Below, piece after piece: positions 8,624 through 16,524 of a stretch of 35,034 bases of DNA. The translations under genes and the position numbers were made by a program. The stretch spans positions 1 to 35,034 of the forward strand of contig CAKUPC010000018.1 of NCBI GenBank assembly GCA_934675095.1, read 5' to 3'. The notes under the pieces were generated by a model, which searched no databases, was not told the origin of the DNA, and saw only the letters and a list, made by a program, of their open reading frames with translations. This DNA comes from an uncultured Bacteroidales bacterium. Its GTDB lineage: Bacteria; Bacteroidota; Bacteroidia; Bacteroidales; UBA932. The stretch's first letter is position 1. Each line of letters starts with the position of its first letter.

Positions 8624-8683
8624 GATTTGTACTAAATATTTGTAATTTAGATACTTGTCTATAAATAGACGGGATTGTACTCT

Positions 8684-8715
8684 GCCGCGAACGACATTTT
8701 TTATGCGTTCGCGGC
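8684..8715. terminator. Hairpin between convergent tilS and dacB
   Basis: GCCGCGAACG (8684-8693) pairs perfectly with CGTTCGCGGC (8706-8715) around a 12-nt loop containing six T (8694-8705). It lies between two convergent genes and can form on either strand, so it is probably a bidirectional terminator. Its design (GC stem, 12-nt T-rich loop starting AC) resembles the one at 24536-24575. Confidence 0.7.
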
Positions 8716-8760
8716 GAAATATTGTTTAAAAATATCCGCCTATTTTTGAGGTCGGTGACA

Positions 8761-10518
8761 TTATTCGAGGTAGGGGCGGAGGAGGCGTTCGATGTGCTCG
8801 CGGAGTTTGGACTGGGGGAGGGTGGCGTCGTTTATCATTATTGAGAATACCGTGATGTCACCGTTCCGAGGTGAGTTGGAGGTTACCTGGGGAGTTGAGA
8901 CTTCTGGGAGGATGTAGCCGCTGTAGCAGCGGACGCCTGTCATGGAGCCGCTTTTGAGCCTTATGCGGCGACGGGTTGCGGCGTCGGCTGTGCTGAGCAG
9001 GGCTTCGTCGGGGCCGGGAGTGTTCAGGGCTCCGAGAAAGTCGCTGAAGCATGGGCGGGAGGACATCGCGGTGAGGAAACTGACCATGAATGAGGGGCTG
9101 ACGCTGTTCTTGCGCGAGAGGCCGCTGCCGTCGGCGAGACGTGTGCGGGACAGGTTCAGCCCGAGGTCTTTGAGGAGGGCTGCCTGAAATTTCAGGGCCT
9201 CTTCCGTGTCGGTGCTGAGATGCGGGTCGGAGGGATTCGAGAGGGTGAGCGCACGCAGGAGGGTTTCCGCATAGAGGTTGTCGCTCACGCGCAGGGTTTC
9301 ACGCACGATTTCGGAAAGGCGTGGGGAATATGTCACCGTGATTGTCGTGAGGGAGTCCTGCGGGGCGAAATGTCCTGAATATGTGAGGCTCCCGCAGGTG
9401 TCGAAGGTGCAGAATCCGAAGACGGTCTCTGAGCCGGAGGCAGTCGTGTGGTTTGGGCATGAGGGACTGTCAGGGGAAGGAACGGCGCGGGCGCCGGCTG
9501 GTATTGCTGTCGGGTGGCTGTGGGTGATGTTGAATACCGCAGTCGGGTGGCAGGAGGATGTGGCGGTCACGGCCTTGCAGGGGATGCCTTCAGAGGCGAG
9601 GTGCCGGGCGAACTCGTATGCGCAGCTGAAGTCGGCGAACGGGTTGTTGTAGCTGACACTCTTGCAGGCCTTGCCGAGGGCGAAACTGCCTCCGAGGCGG
9701 GCGGCGGGGGCGAACTCCGAGACGAAGAGGTAGCTCCGGTCTCCGCTTCCGGACGGGCCTGTCACGCAGCGGTTCTCAATCTTCATCCATGGAGCCTGTT
9801 CCGGCATCAGGACGGCGGCGGAATCATCTTCAGGGCAGTTGCCCGAAGCCTGGCCGGGGCTCCCTTCCCGCCAGACCTTCGCGTCTGCGCCGACATTGAC
9901 AGGGTCCCCTTCCGCGGCTCCCGGCCGTAGGGAGAGTTCGAGGCAGTTCCGGTTGAACATGAGCGCACTGCACGTGGCTCCGTAGTAGGTCGCCATGTCC
10001 TCGTACATCCAGCTGCCGTTCACCTCGCCGGGCATCCTGCGCGAGTCCCCGACCACGCTTCCCGCTATGCTCATTATCCCGGCTGCCCTCACCGCGCGCG
10101 TCCACCTTGCGAAGAGGCTGTCCCTCGGTACGGCATACGGGTCGGAGGAACCGAGAGTGGGGTCGCCGCCTCCGACAATGTGGAGGTCTCCGTAGAGCAC
10201 GCCGTCATCACCTACCTTCCCGGAATATGCTACTTCGGTCTGAAACCTGAAATCCGTCCCGAGGCTTTCAAGCGCGGTCCCGCAGGTCACGAGCTTCAGG
10301 TTTGACGCCGGCAGGAAGTTCTTTCCGGCTCCGTCACCGGTCAGGACCTTTCCCGAAACTTTTCTGATGCATATCCCCACCTGAGCCTCGTCAGTGACGG
10401 ATGCTGTTTGCCCCTGCACCTTTGCCTGGGCAGAAGCCGTGTCGCTCTGTGCCGCCGCGGAGGCGATGACTGCAAAAATGACTGTCGTTATGGCGGCGAA
10501 GCGCATAGTTCCTTTCAT
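8761..10518 (-). CDS. dacB: D-alanyl-D-alanine carboxypeptidase/endopeptidase, PBP4 (DacB) family
   Basis: A 585-residue periplasmic peptidoglycan hydrolase of the PBP4/S13 family. Residues 1-24 form a Sec signal ending AAAQ. The three penicillin-binding motifs are present in order: SxxK in PASNLKLVT (Ser72, Lys75), SxN in RVSDNLYAE (Ser412-Asn414), and a KTG equivalent KSG in LKSGSMTGV (Lys522-Gly524). The VGGGDPTLG stretch (116-123) and the long insert between SxxK and SxN are characteristic of S13. A Pro/His/Ser-rich stretch at about 315-365 looks like a lineage-specific insertion, and the protein is longer than E. coli PBP4. I chose ATG at 10518 over the upstream ATGs because AAGGGAG sits just before it and the signal peptide follows at once. 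It is divergent from galE. Confidence 0.92.
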   Translation of the reverse strand: MKGTMRFAAITTVIFAVIASAAAQSDTASAQAKVQGQTASVTDEAQVGICIRKVSGKVLTGDGAGKNFLPASNLKLVTCGTALESLGTDFRFQTEVAYSGKVGDDGVLYGDLHIVGGGDPTLGSSDPYAVPRDSLFARWTRAVRAAGIMSIAGSVVGDSRRMPGEVNGSWMYEDMATYYGATCSALMFNRNCLELSLRPGAAEGDPVNVGADAKVWREGSPGQASGNCPEDDSAAVLMPEQAPWMKIENRCVTGPSGSGDRSYLFVSEFAPAARLGGSFALGKACKSVSYNNPFADFSCAYEFARHLASEGIPCKAVTATSSCHPTAVFNITHSHPTAIPAGARAVPSPDSPSCPNHTTASGSETVFGFCTFDTCGSLTYSGHFAPQDSLTTITVTYSPRLSEIVRETLRVSDNLYAETLLRALTLSNPSDPHLSTDTEEALKFQAALLKDLGLNLSRTRLADGSGLSRKNSVSPSFMVSFLTAMSSRPCFSDFLGALNTPGPDEALLSTADAATRRRIRLKSGSMTGVRCYSGYILPEVSTPQVTSNSPRNGDITVFSIMINDATLPQSKLREHIERLLRPYLE

Positions 10519-10582
10519 TGTTCTCCCTTGTAAGAAAATCTCAAACATCATGAGTGTCCTGCCCCGAAATTCGGAGTGGCTT

Positions 10583-10590
10583 CAAATTTA
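10583..10590 (-). promoter_or_regulatory. Candidate -7 box for dacB
   Basis: On the minus strand this reads TAAATTTG, matching the Bacteroides sigma-A -7 consensus TAnnTTTG, 64 bp upstream of the dacB ATG. No convincing TTTG -33 box is seen at 19-21 bp. Confidence 0.45.
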
Positions 10591-10635
10591 GTCAAAAAAG
10601 CTCGGATTCTGCCTAAAACTTTAGCCGATTATCCG

Positions 10636-10643
10636 TATATTTG
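10636..10643 (+). promoter_or_regulatory. Candidate -7 box for galE
   Basis: TATATTTG matches TAnnTTTG and ends 25 bp before the galE ATG at 10669. No -33 TTTG is visible at the expected distance, so the promoter may be weak or helped by an activator. Confidence 0.45.
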
Positions 10644-10668
10644 CCACCTCAAATCAAACTATGTAATT

Positions 10669-11742
10669 ATGAGCAAGAAAACTGTTTTGGTTTCAGGCGG
10701 CGCCGGATTCATCGGCAGCCACGTGACCGTGGAACTGATAGGTGCCGGCTATGATGTCGTCGTTGCCGACAATATGTCCAACTGCGACATGACCTGCTTC
10801 GAGGGCGTGAAGAAAATCACCGGACGTGACGACATTCCTTTCGAGAAGATTGACTGCTGCGACGATGCCGCGGTCGATGGGCTTTTCAGCCGCTACAAGA
10901 TAGACGCGGTGATTCATTTCGCCGCCTACAAGGCTGTGGGGGAGTCGGTTGCGGAACCGATAAAATACTACCGCAACAACCTCGACTCCTTTCTCAACAT
11001 CCTTAATGCATCGATTCATCATGGAGGATGCAATGTCCTCTTTTCTTCATCGGCCACTGTCTATGGCGAGACGGACAAGCTCCCTGTCACAGAGGAGTCG
11101 CCGCGCCAGCCGGCAACCTCCCCTTATGGAAACACCAAGCAGATCTGCGAGGACATTCTCCGCGACGTCGTGAAGGCTTCCGCCGCCTACGGTGACAAGG
11201 TAGAGGCAGGAAAGGACGGAAACGGTCCGGTCAAGGGAATCGCCCTGCGCTACTTCAACCCTATAGGAGCGCACCCGTCGGCACTCATCGGCGAACTTCC
11301 GCGCGGCGTGCCTAACAACCTCGTGCCGTTCATCACCCAGACGGCAATCGGCAAGAGGGCATGCCTGAGCATCTTCGGCAATGACTATCCGACTCCTGAC
11401 GGCACCTGCCTGAGGGACTACATCGACATCGTGGATCTCGCGAAGGCTCATGTCGCCGCCGTTTCAAGGATGCTTGACTGCAGGATGAAGAAGGACTACG
11501 AAATCTTCAACATCGGAACCGGCCGTCCTGTATCGGTGCTTGAGCTGGTCAAGGCCTTCGAGAAGGTGAACGGGTTGAAGCTCAACTACAAGTTCGCGCC
11601 GCGCCGCGCGGGTGACACCGTGGCAATCTGGGCCGATACTAAACTCGCGAACGAGGAACTTGGCTGGAAGGCTGAGCGCAGCATTGAAGAGACGCTTGCG
11701 GCGGCGTGGGCCTGGGAGCGCCATCTGGCCGGTCAGATTTGA
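10669..11742 (+). CDS. galE: UDP-glucose 4-epimerase
   Basis: A 357-residue cytoplasmic short-chain dehydrogenase-fold enzyme that interconverts UDP-glucose and UDP-galactose. The NAD-binding glycine motif is GGAGFIGSHV (residues 10-19). The catalytic region reads LFSSSATVYG, followed by the YxxxK pair in SPYGNTK (Tyr153, Lys157). Further family landmarks are VIHFAAYKAVGESV, ALRYFNPIGAHPS, LRDYIDIVDLAKAHV and FNIGTGRPVSVLELV. A short insertion after IC (about 170-185, Gly/Lys/Asp-rich) makes it slightly longer than E. coli GalE. The ATG at 10669 begins the Rossmann fold directly; the 31 upstream in-frame codons cross the promoter and are not coding. It is not adjacent to other galactose genes. 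Confidence 0.95.
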   Translation: MSKKTVLVSGGAGFIGSHVTVELIGAGYDVVVADNMSNCDMTCFEGVKKITGRDDIPFEKIDCCDDAAVDGLFSRYKIDAVIHFAAYKAVGESVAEPIKYYRNNLDSFLNILNASIHHGGCNVLFSSSATVYGETDKLPVTEESPRQPATSPYGNTKQICEDILRDVVKASAAYGDKVEAGKDGNGPVKGIALRYFNPIGAHPSALIGELPRGVPNNLVPFITQTAIGKRACLSIFGNDYPTPDGTCLRDYIDIVDLAKAHVAAVSRMLDCRMKKDYEIFNIGTGRPVSVLELVKAFEKVNGLKLNYKFAPRRAGDTVAIWADTKLANEELGWKAERSIEETLAAAWAWERHLAGQI

Positions 11743-11774
11743 TTTGCGAAAGACGATAAATTGTCTTACATTTG
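11743..11774 (+). promoter_or_regulatory. Canonical Bacteroides promoter for the 91-aa protein
   Basis: The -33 box TTTG (11743-11746) begins immediately after the galE stop, followed by 20 bp and the -7 box TACATTTG (11767-11774). This is a full match to the published Bacteroides sigma-A consensus. Transcription would start near 11781 and leave a leader of about 70 nt before the ATG at 11851. It is the only complete two-box promoter I found in the window. Confidence 0.75.
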
Positions 11775-11850
11775 CAACCGCATTGCGCGGTGATGGTTGT
11801 GAATGCCTCAGCCGCTTGTGACCAGAAACAAAATTTAATTAAATTCGATT

Positions 11851-12126
11851 ATGAATCTGAGAGTTATCAAAAAAGACATCGAGTACTTCGTCGGGGAGTT
11901 CATTGACGACTGCACTCTTTTCGCTGCACTTAACCCGGGCAAGAACAACGATGAACTCGCCAAGGTGATTGACGAGGCTGTTGATCTCTATAATAATCTC
12001 AAGGACAAGGTAAATCATCCTGCCGAGGGTGTGAAGCCGGCCGCTCATTTCTCCGGCATCCGCAAGGAGATGTTCGAGAAGCTTGACGAGCTCTGCGAGA
12101 AGCTCAGCGCAGTTGTGAGCAAATAG
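11851..12126 (+). CDS. Conserved-looking 91-aa helical protein, function unknown
   Basis: A 91-residue soluble acidic protein with no signal peptide or membrane segment. It begins MNLRVIKKDIEYFVGEFIDDC and continues with DELAKVIDEAVDLYNNLKDKVN, then a short loop NHPAEGV, and ends in an amphipathic helix (RKEMFEKLDELCEKLSAVVSK). The pattern suggests a small bundle of three helices. I recall similar small proteins in Bacteroidales, but no function. It is well equipped as its own transcription unit, with a consensus promoter upstream and a strong terminator 21 bp after the stop, which suggests high and independent expression. Confidence 0.85.
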   Translation: MNLRVIKKDIEYFVGEFIDDCTLFAALNPGKNNDELAKVIDEAVDLYNNLKDKVNHPAEGVKPAAHFSGIRKEMFEKLDELCEKLSAVVSK

Positions 12127-12147
12127 TTGAGAGATTTGAAATTATGG

Positions 12148-12180
12148 GCGGGCAGGTTCAATGACCTGCCCGCTTTTCAT
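12148..12180 (+). terminator. Strong intrinsic terminator
   Basis: GCGGGCAGGT (12148-12157) pairs perfectly with ACCTGCCCGC (12164-12173) around a 6-nt loop, followed by TTTTCATTTTTATT. It terminates the 91-aa gene. The T-run overlaps the end region of the convergent NlpC/P60 gene, whose stop is at 12183-12185. Confidence 0.9.
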
Positions 12181-12182
12181 TT

Positions 12183-13274
12183 TTATTGCCTGAAATAATG
12201 GACGGAATCGCTCAGCCGTTCCGCCTTGAAGCGCCCGTCGCGGGTTTCGGTTTCGTGGCCGATGATTCGGACGGCGGAAAGGAGCCGGTGGGCGTTCTCG
12301 TAACAGTCGGCTTCTCCGGGAACGAGGGAATTGACCCTGACCAGATGGGAGGAGTGAATCATGCGGCCATTCCCGATGTAGAGGCCCACATGAGTGATTC
12401 TGTCGGGGGCACTGTCCGTGCCGCGGCTTCCGAAAAACAGCAGGTCGCCCGCTCTGAGGCTGTCGGCGCAGAAGCGGCGCTCTTCGGAGAACACCGGCAC
12501 CGGACGGCCGCAGAACGCCATCTGGTTGGCATTGCGTGGAAGCAGCAGCCCGTTCATGAAATAGGCGAAGCGCACGAGTCCGCTGCAGTCAAAGCCGTTC
12601 GGGGACATTCCGCCCCACAGATAAGGCGTTCCGACAAAGCGCATGGCCGTCTCCACCACGGTCTTTTCCGTCGCCGCGCTTCCTGACACCCATTTATTGA
12701 AATCCATGACATCGCCGCTCCTTACCCAACCGGCTCTTCCTGACGGGGTCTCCACCTTTGTCCAGCCGTCTCTGCGCACCGGAAGCCCCTGTGGATGCGC
12801 CTTGTCCCGCGGCTTCCCGAGCACGGCCCGCACGATGTCGCCTTCAACAAGGTCGCAGACCACGTCCGAGCGGTCTGTGCGCCCGGAATAGACGGCGGAG
12901 TGCGGCGAGACGACGATGTATCTGCGGGCGGAAGTCCACTCCTCAATCCCCGCCTCATCAACCTCATGCACACCCTTGTTCGTGCACCACGCCGTGTATG
13001 GCTGCGGAGTCCTCACCTGAAGCCAGTAGCCCCGCTCCCCGACAATCTCCACCGGAGTTCCCATCAGTTCCTGAGTCTCAAGCGCGGATTCATAGTCCGG
13101 AGACTGCCTGAGATACGAGGCCGAGAAGTCTATTATTCCCCACCGCCGCTCCGGAGTCTCCGCGTTCCCTTTCCCGGAAGTCTGCATATTCTGGGCAAGG
13201 GCCGCAGGTGCGGAAAACATCGTCAGCGGGAGAATCATCGCCGCTGCGAAAGCCGAAAGTCTTTGAACATCCAT
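12183..13274 (-). CDS. NlpC/P60 cell-wall endopeptidase with SH3-type domains
   Basis: A 363-residue exported protein with a signal peptide (residues 1-28, ending PAALAQ). Residues 45-105 and 118-190 look like bacterial SH3-type modules (SASYLRQSPDYESALETQ, WLQV; then SAVYSGRTDRSDVVCDLVEGD, GWTKVE, GRAGWV). The NlpC/P60 domain fills 200-363: GTPYLWGG precedes the catalytic Cys230 in GFDCSGL, and His295 is in ITHVGLYIG, followed by MIHSS. The layout (SH3 modules then NlpC/P60) is that of gamma-D-glutamyl-diamino acid endopeptidases (YkfC/dipeptidyl-peptidase VI type) that cleave peptidoglycan peptides. ATG 13274 is preferred because it starts the signal peptide; the 12 codons further upstream overlap the promoter. 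It is divergent from susC. Confidence 0.9.
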   Translation of the reverse strand: MDVQRLSAFAAAMILPLTMFSAPAALAQNMQTSGKGNAETPERRWGIIDFSASYLRQSPDYESALETQELMGTPVEIVGERGYWLQVRTPQPYTAWCTNKGVHEVDEAGIEEWTSARRYIVVSPHSAVYSGRTDRSDVVCDLVEGDIVRAVLGKPRDKAHPQGLPVRRDGWTKVETPSGRAGWVRSGDVMDFNKWVSGSAATEKTVVETAMRFVGTPYLWGGMSPNGFDCSGLVRFAYFMNGLLLPRNANQMAFCGRPVPVFSEERRFCADSLRAGDLLFFGSRGTDSAPDRITHVGLYIGNGRMIHSSHLVRVNSLVPGEADCYENAHRLLSAVRIIGHETETRDGRFKAERLSDSVHYFRQ

Positions 13275-13297
13275 ATACCTATATATTATATACACGG

Positions 13298-13305
13298 CAA
13301 ATTTA
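13298..13305 (-). promoter_or_regulatory. Candidate -7 box for the NlpC/P60 gene
   Basis: On the minus strand this reads TAAATTTG, matching TAnnTTTG, 23 bp before the ATG at 13274. No clear -33 TTTG at the right distance. Confidence 0.45.
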
Positions 13306-13343
13306 CTCAAAATCTCAGAAGCTGTTTAAATTTTTTGTTCAAT

Positions 13344-13408
13344 ATATATCCACTTATTTGCGGCTTTTGTCGTTTTCAATGCATTGAATATCATATAAAT
13401 GGATATAT
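13344..13408. promoter_or_regulatory. Possible operator region between NlpC/P60 and susC
   Basis: An inverted pair ATATATCCA (13344-13352) and TGGATATAT (13400-13408) brackets a perfect 14-bp palindrome TTCAATGCATTGAA (13375-13388) lying close to its centre. The region is AT-rich, so chance is possible. The TGGATATAT word recurs in the leader of the DUF6377-type regulator (21682-21690), which makes a shared binding site worth testing. It sits upstream of the susC -7 box. Confidence 0.4.
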
Positions 13409-13469
13409 TTTCATACCCACGTCGTCCACTTATGCCCTCGTGCGATGAACACCCGAAAGGCAAAATGCA

Positions 13470-13477
13470 TAACTTTG
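13470..13477 (+). promoter_or_regulatory. Candidate -7 box for the susC operon
   Basis: TAACTTTG matches TAnnTTTG and lies 56 bp before the susC ATG at 13534. There is no TTTG at the -33 position, which fits a promoter that needs an activator, as expected for an inducible glycan locus. Confidence 0.5.
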
Positions 13478-13533
13478 TGATGACCCGCGGAATGTCCTCG
13501 GGGTATTGATAACACAACTAAATAATCAACCGC

Positions 13534-16512
13534 ATGAGAAAATATCTTACTATGGTTGTGCTGCTCGTCGCAGGGTTCACCGCATTCGCGCAGCAACATT
13601 CTGTTAAGGGCACTGTAGTTGACTCTCAGGGGAATCCTGTAATCGGGATGACAGTGATGGAGAAGGGTACTCAGAATGGTACCACTACGGATGCCGACGG
13701 TAGTTATCTTCTGATACTCACCTCTCAGGGGGGGGCAGTAGAGTTCAATGCTCTTGGCTACAAGACTGTCGTTGAGCAGGTTGCAGGCAGGAGCGTCATC
13801 AACGTGACGGCGCAGGAAGAGGCAATCGCCCTCGATGCCGTCGTCGCCATCGGTTATGGTACGGTCAGAAAGCGTGACCTCACCACGGCCGTTTCAACGG
13901 TTTCAAACGAGGATATGCAGCTGCGCCCGGTCACCGAGGCGTCCGGCTTCCTTCAGGGAAAGGTCGCCGGCGTGACGGTGCAGCAGACGAGCGGACTTCC
14001 TGGCAGCGGAATGACCGTCCGTGTGCGCGGTGCCTCGTCAATCGCGTCTTCCAATGACCCTCTCTATGTCGTTGACGGCGTTCCCGTAGGCACGGGAAAC
14101 TATGCGATTGCATATCTCTCGCCTCAGGACATCGAGACGATGCAGATTCTCAAGGACGCTTCCTCCGCGGCGATTTACGGTTCGAGGGCGGCGAACGGCG
14201 TCATTCTCATAACCACGAAACAGGGAAAGAAGAGCCGCGGTCCGCAGATTGCTCTCAACGCTTCCGTCGGACTCGCCAATGTCGCTAAGACCTATGACGT
14301 GCTGAACGTTCAGGAGTATAAGGAACTTATGGACGAAATCGGCACCGTTTCCCTGCCTGACGGGCTCAAGGACGAGACCGACTGGTTCAAGGAGACCTAC
14401 AGGACGGGCATCAACCAGAACTACCAGCTTTCCGTTTCCAACGCCACGGACAAGATGCGCTACTACATCAGCGGAGGCTACACCGACGAGAAGGGAATCC
14501 TCCCTGTGGCCTACAACAAGAGGGTGAACGTCAAGGCGAGCATGGACTCCGACCTGTTCAGCTGGATAAATGTGGGCGCCGACATGGCCTATTCGCACTA
14601 CCGGAACAACGGAATCATCTCCGGAACCGGATCCAACCGCGCCGGAGTCGTGCTTTCCGTAATCAACACCCCGACCTACGCGAAGCCTTGGAGCGAGACT
14701 AACCCTAACTGGTACTGGACGGAGTTCTACGGAGCCAACCTCACCACTCCTTCAGAGAACCTCGCCCGTACGGAGAACAACTACAACCAGACCGACAGGC
14801 TCCTGCTCACGGGCCACGCCACCATCAAGTTCCACCCGACTTTCCAGTTCAAATCGACCGTGACCATGGACCGCAGGTGGGTGCATGACTACAGTTTCCT
14901 CGACCCTATCAAGACCTCCCACGGCCGCACGCAGCACGGAGAGGCCACTTCCACGAGGAGCGACGACATGAGGATGGTCTATGACAACATCTTCACCTAC
15001 AACAACTCCTGGAACGGGAAGCACAACTTCGAGGCAATGGCCGGAACTTCCGCCACCACCTCGCGCTGGGAGAACCTCAGCGGCTCGCGCAGCCACTTCT
15101 CTCCGGACTACGACAATGTCATCTTCGGAATCAACGGCGGAAACAAGGGCGGCCTGAGGGGACAGTCGCAGGGCTACGCGAAATGGGCCATCATGTCCTA
15201 CCTCGCCCGCGTTTCCTACAACTACGACAGCCGCTACTACATCACGGCCAACTTCCGTGCGGACGGCTCCTCGAAGCTTGCTCCCGGTCATCGCTGGGGG
15301 CTTTTCCCTTCCGTTTCTGCGGCCTGGAGAATCTCCGGAGAGAGCTTCATGAAGGACATCAGCTGGATTGATGACCTTAAGATTCGCGCAGGATGGGGCC
15401 AGCAGGGCAACCAGTCCGGTCTGGACGACTATGCATGGGTGCAGATGTACGGCATGAACTACTCCGACTGGACTAAGGCCGAGAACGCCGACGATGTGCC
15501 TACCCTCGGCTCCAAGACCAATATCGGAAACAAGGACCTGACTTGGGAGACCACCACCCAGACAAACGTCGGAATTGACTGGTCGATGTTCGGCGGAAGG
15601 CTTTCCGTAACCCTTGACGGCTACTATAAATACACGAAGAACCTCCTCATGAACGTCCCTCTCCCGGCACCGAATCCTTCGATTTACAGGAACGAGGGCG
15701 AGATGTCAAACTGGGGACTCGAACTCGCGCTCAGTTCGGTGACCATCGACAGGAACGACTGGAGGTGGACGACCGACTTCAACATCTCGATGAACCGCAA
15801 CCGTCTTGAGAAGCTTTCCCTCCAGCAGGTCTATTACTACACCCAGACCTCCGAGGCTCTGAGCGAGTATGTCGTGAGGATGACTCCGGGACAGCCGCTT
15901 TCCAAGTTCTGGGGATATACCGCGCAGGGCGTTGATCCTGAGACAGGTATGGTGATTTACGAGGACCGCAACGGCGACGGCAAGATAAACGTTTCCGACA
16001 AGCACTACATCGGTGACGCGAACCCTTGGTTCACGGCCGGAATGACCAACACGATAAGCTGGAAGGGTCTGAGCCTCAGCTTCCTTCTCACATCGTCGGT
16101 GGGCAACGACATCTACAACGCCTCGAAGATAGAGATGATCGGAATGTACAACGGCTCCAACCAGATTAAGGATGCCGTAAGGCGCTGGAGGGTTCCGGGA
16201 CAGGTTACCGACATCCCTAAGGCCGGCGAACTTGACAACCTCAAGGCTTCCACAAGATGGGTCGAGGACGGTTCGTATCTGAAAGTCAAGAATATAACCC
16301 TTTCATACGACATAGTTCACCCGGCTCTGAAGAAGGCGAACATTTCGAGGATACGGCCATATATCACCCTCGACAACATGATTACCCTCACGAAATACAC
16401 GGGCTACGACCCTGAGATGAGCCAGTACTCGTCAGCCACGAACATGGGAATCGACTGGGGAACATACCCTTGCGTGAAGACCGTTCTTTTCGGAGTTAAC
16501 GTTGAATTCTAA
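13534..16512 (+). CDS. susC: SusC/RagA-type TonB-dependent outer-membrane transporter
   Basis: A 992-residue outer-membrane transporter that, with SusD, imports oligosaccharides. The order is signal peptide MRKYLTMVVLLVAGFTAFAQ; a carboxypeptidase-regulatory-like domain at 22-105 (VKGTVVDSQGNPVIGMTV ... DGSYLL ... LGYKTV); a linker with the VVAIGYGTVRKRDLTTAVSTV signature; the plug (about 120-230) with ASGFLQGKVAGV, PLYVVDGVPVG, ILKDASSAAIYGSRAANGVILITTK; then a long barrel ending FGVNVEF. These are definitive for SusC/RagA proteins. It is the first gene of an operon: susD begins 12 bp after the stop. A run of eight G in codons for QGGA (13728-13735) could slip and shift the frame near the N-terminus. 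The symbol denotes family, not starch specificity. Confidence 0.97.
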   Translation: MRKYLTMVVLLVAGFTAFAQQHSVKGTVVDSQGNPVIGMTVMEKGTQNGTTTDADGSYLLILTSQGGAVEFNALGYKTVVEQVAGRSVINVTAQEEAIALDAVVAIGYGTVRKRDLTTAVSTVSNEDMQLRPVTEASGFLQGKVAGVTVQQTSGLPGSGMTVRVRGASSIASSNDPLYVVDGVPVGTGNYAIAYLSPQDIETMQILKDASSAAIYGSRAANGVILITTKQGKKSRGPQIALNASVGLANVAKTYDVLNVQEYKELMDEIGTVSLPDGLKDETDWFKETYRTGINQNYQLSVSNATDKMRYYISGGYTDEKGILPVAYNKRVNVKASMDSDLFSWINVGADMAYSHYRNNGIISGTGSNRAGVVLSVINTPTYAKPWSETNPNWYWTEFYGANLTTPSENLARTENNYNQTDRLLLTGHATIKFHPTFQFKSTVTMDRRWVHDYSFLDPIKTSHGRTQHGEATSTRSDDMRMVYDNIFTYNNSWNGKHNFEAMAGTSATTSRWENLSGSRSHFSPDYDNVIFGINGGNKGGLRGQSQGYAKWAIMSYLARVSYNYDSRYYITANFRADGSSKLAPGHRWGLFPSVSAAWRISGESFMKDISWIDDLKIRAGWGQQGNQSGLDDYAWVQMYGMNYSDWTKAENADDVPTLGSKTNIGNKDLTWETTTQTNVGIDWSMFGGRLSVTLDGYYKYTKNLLMNVPLPAPNPSIYRNEGEMSNWGLELALSSVTIDRNDWRWTTDFNISMNRNRLEKLSLQQVYYYTQTSEALSEYVVRMTPGQPLSKFWGYTAQGVDPETGMVIYEDRNGDGKINVSDKHYIGDANPWFTAGMTNTISWKGLSLSFLLTSSVGNDIYNASKIEMIGMYNGSNQIKDAVRRWRVPGQVTDIPKAGELDNLKASTRWVEDGSYLKVKNITLSYDIVHPALKKANISRIRPYITLDNMITLTKYTGYDPEMSQYSSATNMGIDWGTYPCVKTVLFGVNVEF

Positions 16513-16524
16513 AGATTTGGAGAT

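Noticed and set aside
11771..11803. A GCAACC ... GATGGTTGTGA stretch resembling the apical core of the structured elements
   Set aside because: It shares the CAACC/GGTTG arms and 11 bases with copy A, but has a different spacing and lacks both conserved side blocks and any outer stem, so chance is likely.
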